A stretch of DNA of 64,000 bases from Bufo bufo (Eukaryota > Chordata > Amphibia > Anura > Bufonidae). The stretch is from assembly GCF_905171765.1 (NCBI RefSeq), contig NC_053389.1, forward strand, positions 782,260,772-782,324,771, written 5' to 3'. The position numbers and the translations under genes were made by a program. How positions within the stretch are numbered: the stretch's first letter is position 1; the number at the start of each line of letters is the position of its first letter. This document shows positions 22,510 to 35,234 of the stretch, in pieces. Below the pieces are notes generated by a model that had not been told where the DNA came from, made no database searches, and saw only the letters and a list, made by a program, of their open reading frames with translations.

Positions 22510-23389
22510 TTTAGCGTGCTCAACCGCAGGGGTAGAACACGTGAGGTTCACGGTGGGCCGAAGCGTACAAACAGTTCATCGGTTACTCATGGTTTAGCAG
22601 ACGCCTCCCTGGGCCAGCAATGAAGTCAAGGGGAGAACAGCACTGGATTCTCCGGGACACACTGTATTACAAGGGAAACCCGGCAGGTGGTGATCAAGGT
22701 GCCCTTGATGGTGCTTGGATTTCTGAGTGCTTGTGTGGCTGGGCCCCTGACTTAGGTAATGTCATGTGATGGTGCAAAAATGTTGAGAGTGGTAGTAGTA
22801 TAGAGTTAGAAGAATGAGGCAGGTTTAAATCCAATGGTAAACTTTACTATAACCAGGTTCTTGATAACAGTTTACATCCAGTATTAAAGCAGTCTCTGAT
22901 ACACATGCAAGTCGGATGTGATGAATCCCAGTAACAGGCTGTGCTGGTAGTAATGTGTCAGGCTACTGTAGTTAGTTATGTACTCACTGATAAACAGCTC
23001 TTTAATCTGGTTTTGTTTCTCCAGCTCTTTAATGGTGAGGCTGCCAGAAGCTAATAAGTCCTTCACCTTGAATCCAAAGGTCCTTAAAGCCTGGTAAAAT
23101 TTCTGTTGTCCTTTGTGTCTTTATCCACTCTTTTTCCCTTGAACTGACTTGCATTAAACACGGCTAGCAGCTGCACTCTCACTCCTTGACCTCCTACTCC
23201 TTCTCTCAACTGACTAACTAGGCCTGAACTGAGGTGTATATACTGTGGTGCTACCCCTATCTAGTGGTGGAATTTATGTAGTGCACTTGACAGCCTGGTA
23301 ACAGGGACATAAGGAAACAATACAGCATGATATTACAGATGACAAAAACAAGCTTTTGCAGTGCCTACATAAGCTAGTGGTACGCTGCA
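22510..23389 (-). repeat. LTR of gypsy A, 5' copy
   Basis: 880 bp, the partner of 10087-10977. It ends ACGCTGCA at 23389, followed by GATG and then the resumed hAT 1 repeat. Confidence 0.88.
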
Positions 23390-23393
23390 GATG

Positions 23394-24153
23394 CGCACAC
23401 TTTTAACAGGAGATGTGGCGCAGATAATTTAACTGTCCGCAGCGGACACCGTCTATGGGAAAGGGTACACTGGATGTCACAGATATTTTAGGGATGCGCA
23501 CACTTTACACAGGAGATGTGGCGCGAATAATTTAACTGTCCGCAGCAGCCTATTACATGATATATTACATATATATTTTGCTGCTGTCACACACAATAGT
23601 CCTTAAAATGACTTTTGGGTCTCTGAAAAGTTTTTTGTATAAAAATCTTCCTATTACTATCCCTACACTGTCTGTCCCTTCCTATGCACAGCTCTCCCTA
23701 ACACTGAGCAATTTAGCGCAGGTTGCGCTACAAACATATATTGCTGCTGTCACACACAATAGTCCTCACAAGGACTTTTGGGTCTCTGAAATGTTTTGGT
23801 ACCAAACAAATATTCAATTAGACTCCCTACACTCTCTGTCTCTTCCTATGCTCAGCTCTCCCTGACTACGAATGAGCCGAACATGCGTCATCGTGTTCTA
23901 TATAGCACCCAATGACGCGTTCCAGCCAGCCAATCACAGTAATGCCAGTAGCCAACATGGCTACTGGCATTACAGTGAATGGCAGCACTTACCTGCACGT
24001 TTATTGGCTGCGTAGCAGCCATGAAACGTGCGGGGAAGAGTCTCAAGCATGGTGCTCGAGCACATGCGGTACTCGGCCGAGTACCGCCATGTGCCGATTA
24101 TCGAGATTCTCGAGCCGAACAGGTGTTCGGCCGAGCATGCTCGATCATCAGTA
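23394..24153 (-). repeat. hAT 1 subterminal and terminal region
   Basis: Resumes the 102-bp repeat (ATGCGCACACTTTTAACAGG, ATAATTTAACTGTCCGCAG), then two related blocks (GCTGCTGTCACACACAATAG at about 23580 and 23740), and a GC-rich palindrome-rich end with repeated CTCGAG/CTCGGCCGAG motifs. The terminus TACTGATGATCGAGCA is read from 24153 on the minus strand. No gene. Confidence 0.65.
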
Positions 24154-26268
24154 TTGCCCATAGCATCTAATCAGAACTCACCTTTCATTTTTTTCAGAAC
24201 ACTTTAAGAAATGAAACATGAGCTCAAATTGGTTACCATGTGCAACTAAGACAGTTTTCCTGTTAGACGGTTTTGATAAATGATGCCTATAATCTATAAA
24301 AGATCTCTACATAGAATATAGAAGACACATCAAACCACATGTTTTTAAGAGAAGAGTACAGTACACTGTATCTTGTACCTACCATCTTGCCAGAAGCGGA
24401 GGAGTTTTTCCAAGAATTTTCTTTACTTCATGCTATATGTGATCTGTGTATGCCTTTTCTACATATGTCTTTTATTAGTAATATGTATATCTATCATTAC
24501 TGCTTAGTAAACCTTTTATTTATTCATCCATTGTTTAAGCCTATTTATTCTCGTACTTTTGAATTTTAGACACAATAAAACACCATAGTACCATAGTATG
24601 ATGAGGTTCATTTGTCTTGTTATAATTGTGGCAAAAACCTGAATGTTTTCTTTTTATCACTGATAGTTTACTTACTTATAGTTTATGATCATTTTGCCTG
24701 ATTTGTAATGAAAATAAACTCTCAATTCTCTACTTCCAGAAACTGTGCATGGCTTGTGCTTGCTTAAAGAAGCCAATCAAAGCACATAGAGACACAGTAT
24801 AAAATACAGTATATATAGCGTATAAAGTGACATAGCAACTGTTTTTCAAACCTCTTTTGTGAGGAAGTTGGCATATAGTAACTGCAAGATCAGACTAAAT
24901 AGGGTTTGTTAGTAGTCTGTAATCGTGGAGACAGATAGGTCTGCCTAGGAACAGTAGACACAAAATGATTACTTCTTATTTATTTTAGATACCGTACATT
25001 GAAGCAATAATAAATGGGTGCAGAAACGTAGATATCCTTTAAAATACAATTTTAGAACACATTTGGTAATCTTCTTTCAGCCTATGGACACCTTTGGGGG
25101 CATTTTTTTAATTATTGAATTATACTAATTTTTAGCTAAAAATAATTTCTTCAATTGGTCTTTACTTAAAAAAATATATAATTCAGCCACTGTCCCAGTA
25201 TAATAGTGTAAATTGTGTATTTGCACAAGAGTAGGCTCTGTATTTACATTCAATCCCATCGTCTGATGGCTCATGTGAATCCATCATCTGTGATCTCCTG
25301 AAGCTTATAAACTCTTATTTAAGCCATATTCATATGAATATGACAGGAATTGTGCTGTAATGTGTATTCAGGAGATGTCAAGGGTTCAAGAACAGGGCTA
25401 CAGACTGAACAGGCAGCTCTGATGGATGACGGGACTTGATGTAAATAGAAACTGATAGTCTGCAGATACACTTTTATTTAACCCCTGAAGTATGTACAAG
25501 AACTGCAGCAATTTTTTTTTTTAAGGGCAATTGAAAATATTAGCTTTAGCCCAAAATCAGTGGAATGCAATAATAATGAAAAAATTGCCCCTAAAGGGGT
25601 CCAAAGCCTTTAAGGAGCAAAATGATTTTCCAATAGTTATAGCAACAGATAATTAGATTTCATCTTTCTTACTTTCCAGTCTGATTTCCCCAAATTGAGA
25701 CCATATTACAAATCAAGAAACCTGGGGAGCATAGAATAATAGAAAACAAGATGCTTTTGTTAATAACTGATGTATTGTACAAGTAAGAGTGCTTCACTTC
25801 AAGTAATAATTTAGAAAGATCATGTTAAAGGTTAAGAGTCAAGAAATGATTAATGACATCTTAAATTAAAGGTTGTGGTATTATTAATAAATGATCTTGG
25901 TGAGAAGGAGTAACATTGCGTTTTTGAGTTAGTGTACAGATTAACAAGTCATTCATAGTAACGCCATGAGAATGAAGGCAATGGACATCGGAAATCTTAA
26001 AGCATACCTGAGTTTTCAAAAACAATTAATGGCTTTGCTTCTTTGTACAATCATAACTGAGAAGGAGGAGGTCTTTTTTGGGCTTCCCTAATGTCTTTTT
26101 TGGCCTAATTATTTCCCTCTTCAGCTACACAGCTAGATGCATTTCTCTTAGATGCAGGGGGCTTCTCTCTTCTGTGGATTCTGCCAGCACTGTACTGCTG
26201 TGATGTCCTTTCCTTTCCCTTACTTTCAACTAGTTTTCAGCTCTGGAGTTTTCAGAACAGATAAGGAG
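24154..26268. other. Non-coding, AT-rich
   Basis: No gene recognised. The block around 25080-25260 (CACCTTTGGGGGCATTTTTT, TTGGTCTTTACTTAAAA) is the inverted counterpart of 33360-33450, so a dispersed repeat is present in both places. The rest shows nothing I can name. Confidence 0.5.
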
Positions 26269-27720
26269 TATTGTTTTGGGCGCGAATATTCGAATTGCGA
26301 ATTTTATTCGCGAATATCGCCACTTCGAGAATTCACGAAGAATTAGAATACAGTGCTATATATTCATATTCGCGAATATTCTGGATAATATTTTTTCCTC
26401 TGAACCCATGATCCCTGTGTCACAGTCGTTACCTTTGGCTGTGACCTTCCGTCCTTGCTCGTTTGGCGCTCCTCGCTGAAGTTTCGTTCCTGTGTGCTAA
26501 TTTGTGGTTCTTTATGGGTTAACTCCCCTGTGTGCCTATAAGAAGTTAATCCTCTGTCTGCTCCATGGGTGTGGTCTCTCTGCTGCACCCATGGAACCTG
26601 TATTTAAGGCTGAGGTTTCCTCAGTTCTGGGTCAACTCTCCTGGTGTGTGTTGTCTGTCCTGTTCCTGGTTTGTACTCTCTCTCCCATGCTGCTGACCCA
26701 TGGGATCTGTGTCTGTCTGTGCTCTGGGAGTTTCCCTACTTGTTCATTAATGTCGTCTGTCTGTTATCTGTTCTGCCTGTTATGTTTTAGTTACTTTGTG
26801 TTTATTCTGATGTCTGTGTTCAGCAAGCCTTTGTAGCAGAGTGGCATGACAAGGCCATGCAGTTTACTACTGGTGGAGCAAGTCCTTCTCTGCTCATTGC
26901 CACTCCTGCTCCCTTGCGTGAACTCCTGCTCGTATTATTAGTTCCCCTGTTTTGTATTCATATGTCTGTGTTCAGCAAGCCTTTGCAGCAGAGTGGCATG
27001 ACAAGGCCATGCAGTTTACTACTGGTGGAGCAAGTCCTTCTCTGCTCATTGCCACTCCTGCTCCCTTGCATGAACTCCTGCTTGTGTTATTATTTGCCCT
27101 GTTTTGTATTTACCTGTCTGTTATGTTTGCCTATGTGCCGTCGGTACCTTCTGGTACCTGTTGTCCATTCGTTCCTGCTGTCACTGTCTAGCTCACGCTC
27201 CAGAGTGGACCCTGGCAACTTCCTGCGGCTAAGTCTAACCCTACCATCTAGGGCTTTAGTGAAAACCAGGAGTTGCTTAGTTACGCCCCTCTGGAGTATT
27301 ACTAGACAGTGGCGCAGTGGGGGTTTTCTCCCACTGTGCTGACGGTACATAGAGCTCATGTTTTCTCTGTGCTGCCTTTCATGTTTTTGATTGTGCAATA
27401 AACTTTTGTGTCTGTACCTGATTTCTATTTATTGCTTGACGACGCGGTGGTCTCTCCTGGGACCTCCAACTCGTGACACCCTGCCTGATTCTTGCTTGTG
27501 GGCCAATGAGAAGGCTGCAATGTCTTTGTCTGAGCTTAGCAACATCCCTAGCAACCAATAGGAAAGTTCCCTCCCCCTTACTATATAAGAACCTCCCCAG
27601 CAGCCATTTTCTGTAGTTTTATGGAGTTCTGATAGAGACAGCAGTGCCATTGCTGTGCTCTGTGCTTTCCACTCATTACATTAGATAGTTAGTTAGCTTA
27701 TACAGTATATATAATACAGA
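26269..27720 (+). mobile_element. hAT-type MITE (copy 2) with solo LTR inside
   Basis: Left end at 26269 (TATTGTTTTGGGCGCGAATA), with the TATTCG-rich block shared with 1-345 and 63484-63600. Its sequence is interrupted by a solo LTR at 26418-27478 and continues from 27484 with GCTTGTGGGCCAATGAGAAG through the TATATAAG segment to about 27690. No opposite terminus is found. Confidence 0.65.
26418..27478 (+). mobile_element. Solo LTR of a Ty3/gypsy-type element
   Basis: 1061 bp, starting TGTCACAGTCG and ending ACTCGTGACA, directly flanked by CCCTG at 26413-26417 and 27479-27483. No internal region. TATTTAAGG near 26601 and AATAAA at about 27400 give plus orientation. A segment of about 150 bp with TCTGTGTTCAGCAAGCC is duplicated in tandem (from about 26811 and 26963). 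Open frames inside are not genes. It presumably arose by recombination between the two LTRs of a full element. Confidence 0.85.
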
Positions 27721-28891
27721 TAGTTAGTGGGAGATAGTCAGTGTAGGTTAGATAGTGATATAGTGTAGCTGATAGGTTCCAGTGCAGGGTGTTTGGTAGT
27801 ATGGTGGAAGCCACTTACCATCTATAACCTAGGCCGTACACCAGGTAAAGGACTAACGTCGGAGGAAGCAGGATATTCATTAGAGGAGCGTCATGTGACT
27901 GGATTTCCGAGAAGTTGGGCAGCTTTGGAACGGTAACTATGTTACAAACTTTCTTCTATGGGCATGTCATGTGTAATTAAAGTGGGTTGTGGAACCTACT
28001 GGGTCCTGAAAAAACCCTCTAAATAAGTTAGCGGAGATTACAACCTGTACATAAGGTTTTATAAATTCATATATGCAATATAAAACCAGTCTTGGGTTTC
28101 AATCTGAAATAGAAGCGCTTTAGAAAATCACCTTATGCCCTACCAGAAAATTGCCCTGCTATCATTTTAACCTTTGGTGCGAAATATCCACTGAAGATCC
28201 TAATGCAGTAACCAAGAAACAACGACTTGCTGTCTCTAGAGTGTTGACTTCTAGAAGAGGAAGCCCACGCCATTGAAAAATAGCTTGAAGGCCTGAACAG
28301 AAGTTACCCAAAGGCATGTTACACAGAGTGAGTATATTTGTCCACATTGCTATGTGACTCTTTGAAATCTTATTTCTGTAGCTCTTGAAACATTTTCTCT
28401 ACATCTATCAATCTTCTTAAAAAAAAAGAAAACAAGAATAATCATCTCTATATTAAGGTTGCAAACGAGGAAGCACACTTCATAAAAATGTTAAGCACCA
28501 ATTCATATTTCAGAGGCAGCCTTCAGTAATGAAATATTAATGGCACTTTTAACCGTTCACTTAATGAAATGCCATTTTCTCTTTTATAGCACGGGGATTA
28601 TCAGGAAAGAGGTATAGGAGAACCGGCCTGGAATGGTGCACCATGTGCTTATATATACCGGCATATAAATAACTATTTATGGATTCCTATATTGTGTTAT
28701 GCATTTTGTGCAGTAGCAGAACGGTGGGAAGGTAAGAAGAAGTTTGTTCAGACTTAAATGTCACCGAAGAGTCAAACAAATTAAGACTACCATGACTTAG
28801 CCTTCATTTTAACAGGCCTAAGTCTCTATTCGCTGTAGCACAAAGACTTCCAGTTGTATTGAAGCCATGGCAGTGGGATGGCCACCCTTAA
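27721..28891. other. Non-coding
   Basis: No gene or named element seen. Confidence 0.5.
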
Positions 28892-29229
28892 AGGGGTTGT
28901 CCTATTACATTAACTTATCCCCCATCCTGTCTGATTGTCGGGTTCCTTGTTTTCCCATTTGAATGGAGTGGCAGACATGCCTGAGTGCTGCTGATCCTTC
29001 CAATTCTATGGGACTGCTGGAGACAGCCAAGTACAGAGCATAGCTATTTCAATTGGTCCCATAAAGAATGAATGGAGCGGTAGGGCACATGCTTGGCCTG
29101 CCACTCCATTAGGACGGGGAAATGAGAGCCCTATTCTCTAGTTTACTGGGGGTCCCTGCACTCCACTGATTAATTTGTTATCCACTATCCCGTGGATAGG
29201 AAATAACTTAAAGACTGGGCACAACCCCT
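28892..29229. mobile_element. TTAA-flanked MITE, 338 bp
   Basis: Terminal inverted repeats AGGGGTTGTCC and (other strand) AGGGGTTGTGCC, flanked by TTAA at 28888-28891 and 29230-29233. TTAA duplications are used by piggyBac and Kolobok elements; I cannot decide between them. No coding capacity. Confidence 0.75.
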
Positions 29230-29233
29230 TTAA

Positions 29234-31804
29234 TTTAATAGGTCTATGGCTACTGCTTATAACAGAGCCGCAACAGTTATGACAGATCAATTTTCAAAGG
29301 ATTGCAATGAATCTTGATAGGGGCCATTGACTTATTACAAGGTCTGTCAGACTTCCATCACTGTTCTGGTATTTGTGACCCCAGAACCATGCTATTCTTG
29401 CCATGAAAAATGCCAGAACCACTGATAAAAGGTTCAAAATGGTAGTGTGAATAAAACCTAAGACCATGATGCCAATTTAACTTTGACTTAACAATATAGA
29501 AGGAAATCTAAATCGCACATCCTCATTCCTATGCTTTTGATATAACGACTGTTTAAAAATACAGCATGATATGGCGGTGAAGCACTATTATCAATGTGTT
29601 GCTGTGCACTATTAGGAGGCATTAGTATACATTTTGATCAAAGAGCATAGGCCCACTTACCACGACAAGGTCGCCTCATTCAAGTGGGGACCTACTCTAA
29701 TTTTGGCGCGGTACCGTGCGGCGACCATCGCGCCTCCACGCCGCTCCAGCAGGCAATGGGACCCAGCAGCCACACAGCGCCCTCACTGTGCAGTAAAGCC
29801 ACCTAGGCCCTGGGCCCTTTGACTTAGTTTCCATTTAAACATTAGCTTCCTGGCTTCTGTTCATTACATATCCATGATAGCAACCATTAATCCATTTTCA
29901 TACCAAACCGAATGAATCCCGGTGTAGTCCATTAGCTTACAACTGGTACCAACAGCTTGCTGTCAGGTTTCTAGTATATTTGCAGCTGTAAAATCAAAAC
30001 ACACGTTACTATTAGTGAAGTAACTAATACTGGAATCTAGGGAGGAAAGTGAATAATGTTAGTGGTAACAACAGCCTAAGACTATGAATTCATATGAACC
30101 TTGACTTAACCTTCAGAGCAACAGGTCTTTTCCTTCTGCTCATACTGGGCAATGCCTTCCATGTTTACTTCCATTCACTTCAGACCTCACAATTAGTGCC
30201 ATCACAACTACTGCAAGCCCTGGTAGAAAGTTAATGCCATTAGTGTTCACAGTAGCTAAGCCTTTAAAGCCATATTAACAGGTTTTATTTTTAAATATAT
30301 AAAATAGTACACAAGACCAAGTGTAAGACTGCAATAAGATTATCAACAATGAGTAGTGTTGATACTTCCATAGTGGGTAATCTTCTGGTTTCTGGTTAGC
30401 ATGAGTCAAGTGCTCATAAACATTAGATGGTTAATAGGCAATAACCAATGGAAATATCATATGTAAAACATCTTCCTTTGTGATAAAATAACTCCTGAGG
30501 AAAAATAGATCAAATTGTTTTGGTCTTTCTCCTTAGTGCTCCATGTAGTCACAAAAGTTTTTGTTCCAGTTGTTGAAAGTGATCCCCATTCCTTAGCCAC
30601 TATTCCATAAAGCCTTACTCCAAACTTTAAAAAAGTGTAGGCATACAGTATCTACCCTTACCTCGGTATGCCTCTTCTTTCATGTCATTCACATAGGTTC
30701 CAAATGGTAAAAAAATTGAATTTTCCCTGTGCCTTTCTATGAGGTCACAAGAAATGTTTTTTTCCCCCTAAGAATACTGCCATCCCACATGGAAAAGTTA
30801 TAGAACTAAAACTAATAGTGACCACAATGTTCTCTACTTGTCACAGAAAGCACAAGGGTATCTGATACAGCTCTAGTGTATAAGGAAACTGCTCAATGAC
30901 TACACTTACGTACAGTACAAATAAAGGATAAGTGGGTGAAAAGATTTCATATCCACTTGTGTGTAGACATTTCTTGATGCAAATCTCAACCAGACAATAC
31001 TCATGCGAGCCAGCAGTACCACCTCAGGCTCCCCATTGATTGGAAAGCAGAATCTCTTCATAGACTTGAGAAAGGAGTTCCTGTACTACGAAATGCAATG
31101 ATTGCCAGAGGTTTAATAAAGAAGTTGCTTCTTCACCAAAATCTGGGGGTAATTTGTGCTGAGATGTCTACACATATTGATGTGGATATGAAGTCCCTTT
31201 ACCCACTGATCCCCCATTTGCTTCACTCCTACTGAGGTCTGGCCCCCATACAGTGAGGATCCTGATAACATTGGCTGAACCGACCAAAGACAACAATAGG
31301 TTTTCCATTAGCGTTATGCCTAAATTAGCACAACATGAGAAGGTGAGCTTTACGATCCTATTTGAGACATCTAACACTCACACACACACTCACTCATGAG
31401 TGCCTTTTTACTTTGTCATGCCACTCTTTGGTTACAGTGCAGATCACATTATCAAGGGTGGGATTTAAATATATGCAGGCGTAACAAGTTCCTTACTAGA
31501 TACACGAGTTCCCCAAGGTGTACCACACTGTAGAAAAGTGTTTTTACTCTAATAATAAAAAATATTAATTACCACATTAACATAATGCATGCTATAGAAG
31601 TCTGTACTATGTGAAATTACATCTCCTACTATGATCAATGGTAACAATAGTCTCCATCTCTGAGGAAGTGCAAATAGTGAGGTAAGGGATCCCTTGCAGC
31701 CTAAGGACTATGTCTGCAGACTGTTCTTTCTCTCTGATGGCTGTATCTATAGCCAATGTCTCCAGATCCCTGACTGCTCAATAACATTCATTTTAAACAG
31801 GTTG
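29234..31804. other. Non-coding
   Basis: No convincing gene; scattered short open frames only. A CA-type run is at about 31377-31395. Confidence 0.5.
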
Positions 31805-33210
31805 GCCACTTTCTAGTTACTGTTGACCAATGTATATGTAAGATGATTATACAGCATTTACTAATATAGCCTATGTTGATATTTTGCACCATTTACTAAT
31901 TATCACATGGAATGCCCCCTTGTTGGCCAAGTCTTTTGTAATGTCCACACGGAGGTCCTGTCCATAAGAAGGCTTATGAATGAGGCAGGCGCGTGACGTA
32001 GTGAGTGACGTTACGCTGCTGCCCGGCCTTCCTGCTACGGGATTTTCAAGTGAGTACTACAGTGGATTTCTCTACTGCTGCAAAGAATTGCTATAGTTTA
32101 ACAAAGCGCCCATGCCTACATGTTACATATGAATACTACAGTGAGCGGGGCCCAGTGTAATAGAATACAGTGACTGCACCGGGCCCCGCTGCCATTTCAA
32201 TATCAGTTGCCGTCCCCCCAGCCCCTGTATTGGGGGTCATTCACTATTTACACAGGGACACTGTTATGGGGGGCATCTGTGGATGACACATACCGTATAT
32301 AGCATATAAATGTGTCATCCATATATGCTATATATGTGTCATCCACAGAACCCCCCATAACAGTGTCATCAACAGATCCCCATAACAGTGCGTCATCTAC
32401 AGATCCCCGATAACAGTGCATCATCTACAGATCCCCATAACAGTGCATCATCTACAGATCCCCATAACAGGGCGTCCACTACAGATCCCCGATAACAGTG
32501 CATCATCTACAGATCCCCATAACAGTGCATCATCTACAGATCCCCATAACAGGGCGTCCACTACAGATCCCCGATAACAGTGCATCATCTACAGATCCCC
32601 ATAACAGTGTCATCAACAAATCCCCATAACAGTGCCATCCACATATCCCCATAACAGTGTGTCATCTACAGATCCCCGATAACAGTGCATCATCTACAGA
32701 TCCCCATAACAGTGCGTCATCTACAGATCCCCATAACAGTGCGTCATCTACAGATCCCCGATAACAATGCATCCTCATAACAGTGTCATCCACAGATCCC
32801 CCATAATAGTGTCTTTTACAGACCACCATTAGTTCAAAACCCACCAAAAGCACACCTTTTGGTTCAAAATATTTTCTTTCTTATTTTCCTCCTCAAAAAC
32901 CTAGGTGCGTCTTATGGGCAGGTGCGTCTTATAGTGCGAAAAAATACGGTACTCTGAAATCTGTACCCACGCTTTTGGGAGTTTAGTACAGATGCAGTGT
33001 ATTTGAATGGAGGAGGCTGAGTGATATGATGTGATCAGCAGCCATCTTATGGACTGGATCCCTATTCAGACAGCACAGAAGATTTTCTCAAAAAGGGGAC
33101 ATGAAATATAGCAAATGGCACAGAATATCAACAAAGGCTATATTAGCAAGTGCCATATAGTCATCTTACATAAACATTGGTCAATGGTAGCCAGAATGTG
33201 ACCAATCCCT
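31805..33210. repeat. Inverted-repeat pair flanking a minisatellite
   Basis: The left arm, about 31805-31905 (GACCAATGTATATGTAAGATG, CTAATATAGCCTATGTTGATA), is the diverged inverse of the right arm, about 33108-33210. Between them lie a GC-richer piece (31960-32290), the minisatellite, and CTAGGTGCGTCTTATGGGC plus TGCGAAAAAATACGGTA near 32900-32950, which looks like the end of another dispersed element. The arms may be an older repeat split and inverted, or the termini of a foldback. Confidence 0.55.
32330..32825. repeat. Minisatellite, about 27-bp unit
   Basis: Roughly 17 copies of a unit resembling CATCTACAGATCCCCATAACAGTG, with unit length 26-28 bp and a common CCGATAAC variant. The 63-codon minus-strand frame at 32662-32853 (repeated GSVDDALLW) is the repeat read through. 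Confidence 0.88.
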
Positions 33211-34813
33211 TGAAGCTAATCTCTTATCAGGGTCCTAAAAATGTAGTTTACACATGTGTTCATGAGCTGAGGAAAGTAAAGTCTATAGATTGAACTGGCA
33301 AAGATGCTGTCTGACTGTTTTCACTGAGCAGAAGCAACAGTCTGCAGATCTAGTGAAATGAAGCTGTAAAACACAGACTGTTGAACATTTTTAATAAAGA
33401 CCAATTAATAATAAATACCCCCAAAGGTGTTCATAGCCATTTAACCAGGCAGCCTAAAGATGTGCCGAATTTGCTGCAGTGGTTGATGCTCTAACATATC
33501 TTAAACTGTCTTATCTAACTTTATACGCACTTATTGATTGGCTTGATTTACAACACATGCCTCCTCAGCCTAGGAACCCCTCCGGATGATCCTTTTTTTT
33601 ACTTTCTTTATAAATATGACTAAAATGAGATGCAGTTTTGTGGCATAAAAATGAAGCAAGTTTTGTGCGCGCCTGACATTTGTTGCTCATTTTTGCGACA
33701 TTTGGTCAAATTTTGCTACATTTGGTGACCCTCGCCTCTTACAGAAGTGGAGTGAAAAGTCAGGATTATGGATTAGAATGCTTTTATGTCTCATTTATGA
33801 TGAGCAAGACTTTAACAAGTTGCATCTCTACGTCAGGCCACCCCCTGGTGCACTTGTACAGATATAAGCATACACCAAATATATTATTACTGTGCACCAT
33901 TTCATAATTTTGATGCAACCTTACAAAGCAAAGACAGACTTAAAACTAACAAACAAATCACTGCAAAAGATAAATTCCCTCTAATGTCAATAAGTAGTAA
34001 AGGGTGACATTTTCAATGGATATGTAAAGGTAATAATGGCTGTACATTATGACGTCTTGAGTTCTAACATCAGCCTTGTTCCTCATGAAAGGGCTATTGT
34101 CTTATAGAAGGTCATAAATAAAAGAGAACAAATCATAAAAAATGTTCTTCTGATTGATTCTCCAAGATGAAACTTGTTCACTGTAATTCTCCACCTAACA
34201 AATCAATTTTACTATCTGAAGCCATCGACCCAGAATAGTTAATCCTTGTCTCAATGAACTGAACATCGTCATCCATTTGAAGTATTTTTAGGCAGTCAGG
34301 CCTGTAGCTGTTGCAATTTTATCCTATGTTTTATGAAGACTTTTGTTGTCTTGAGTTTAGAACAAAAAGCTACTTACAGCCATATTAACTCCCGGTTTTA
34401 TAAATCGGCCAAGCTCAGAACCTACAAGCTACTCTCTTCTTCTCTGTGCTCTAGTCCATGCAATCAGTCAGCTCTTATACTCTGTCCATCAGACCATGTC
34501 TAATCTATGTTGTGTGTTTCCTAAAGCTGGTTCAGATCAAGTCCAATCCAGCTTGTCGTGATCTCTATTTCAGTTGGTGATGGTAACTTGCACAACAATG
34601 TGTACATGGTGTCCACATGTGCTGCTACTGTATGTTAACAAAGGAATCAAAATGTGCTCAAATCCTTAAAAAAAATAGTCACACACCAGAATATCATAGC
34701 ATCAGTCATTAGCAATGTGATGGTGTGAAACATTTATTAGCCTTGCTTTGAGGCTCCCCATCTTTTACATGTGTCCCCAGATAAAAGTGCAGAAAACTCA
34801 TTGGAAAAGTAAT
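33211..34813. other. Non-coding
   Basis: Contains the inverted counterpart (about 33360-33450) of the dispersed repeat at 25080-25260. No gene seen. Confidence 0.5.
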
Positions 34814-35234
34814 ATACTCACGGACAAAAAAACTTCTCCAAGATAAAAATGTCAGATTGCTGGAAACTCTGCTTGCAGTTATGTCTCAGGCAGATATGTA
34901 AATGATTACAGCTGTGGTCTGATTGGGCACTGGGTCTTGCCACAAGATGGCATAAAAGTGCATCCCCTGCTCCCATATAAAAACGCTCTCAGGTAGTATT
35001 GATCAAGCACCAAAGTACTCGTGTGCTCTGGTGCTCGAGTAGAACACTTCCCGATGCTCGGGTGCTCTACAGAGCACCCGAGCACAATGGAAGTCCCCAA
35101 GCATTAAACCAGGCACCCCCTGCTCTGAAGAGGGGAGGGTGTCAGGCTCTAGTTCAGCTTAGGAGTCCCTGCTCTGACTCCATATAAGGCTATGACCATA
35201 TATGGAGTCAGTGCTTGGGGACACCCAGTGTATT

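Larger units (their letters stand above)
10087..23389 (-). mobile_element. Ty3/gypsy retrotransposon A (holds element B)
   Basis: LTR retrotransposon on the minus strand, with LTRs 10087-10977 and 22510-23389 and a GATG target duplication at 10083-10086 and 23390-23393. The minus-strand order is gag (22229-21930, then 16373-15530), protease, RT, RNase H, integrase, C-terminal tail ending near 11422. A purine tract AGAAGGGGTA abuts the left (3') LTR. A tRNA-type primer site TGGCGTCACAAACAGG on the minus strand starts at 22502, a few bases from the right LTR. No chromodomain and no envelope gene are visible. It was later split by chromovirus B at 16374-21916. Confidence 0.88.
6522..24153 (-). 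mobile_element. hAT element 1 (outer, nested host)
   Basis: Old hAT-family DNA transposon on the minus strand. Its right (5') terminus is at 24153, reading inward TACTGATGATCGAGCATGCT. The transposase N-terminus is near 9590 and the gene runs left to 6522, where the C-terminal dimerisation region and 3' terminus are lost at the junction with the PLE. Subterminal 102-bp repeats occur both at 9700-10082 and at 23394-23530, showing that gypsy A (10087-23389) was inserted into that repeat array. Without insertions it would be about 3.4 kb. Confidence 0.75.

Noticed and set aside
26504..27342. Hydrophobic Cys/Leu-rich ORFs that could be taken for a membrane protein
   Set aside because: They lie inside the solo LTR and follow its internal duplication.
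32330..32825. CRISPR-like array
   Set aside because: Units are contiguous without distinct spacers; it is a minisatellite in a eukaryotic repeat landscape.
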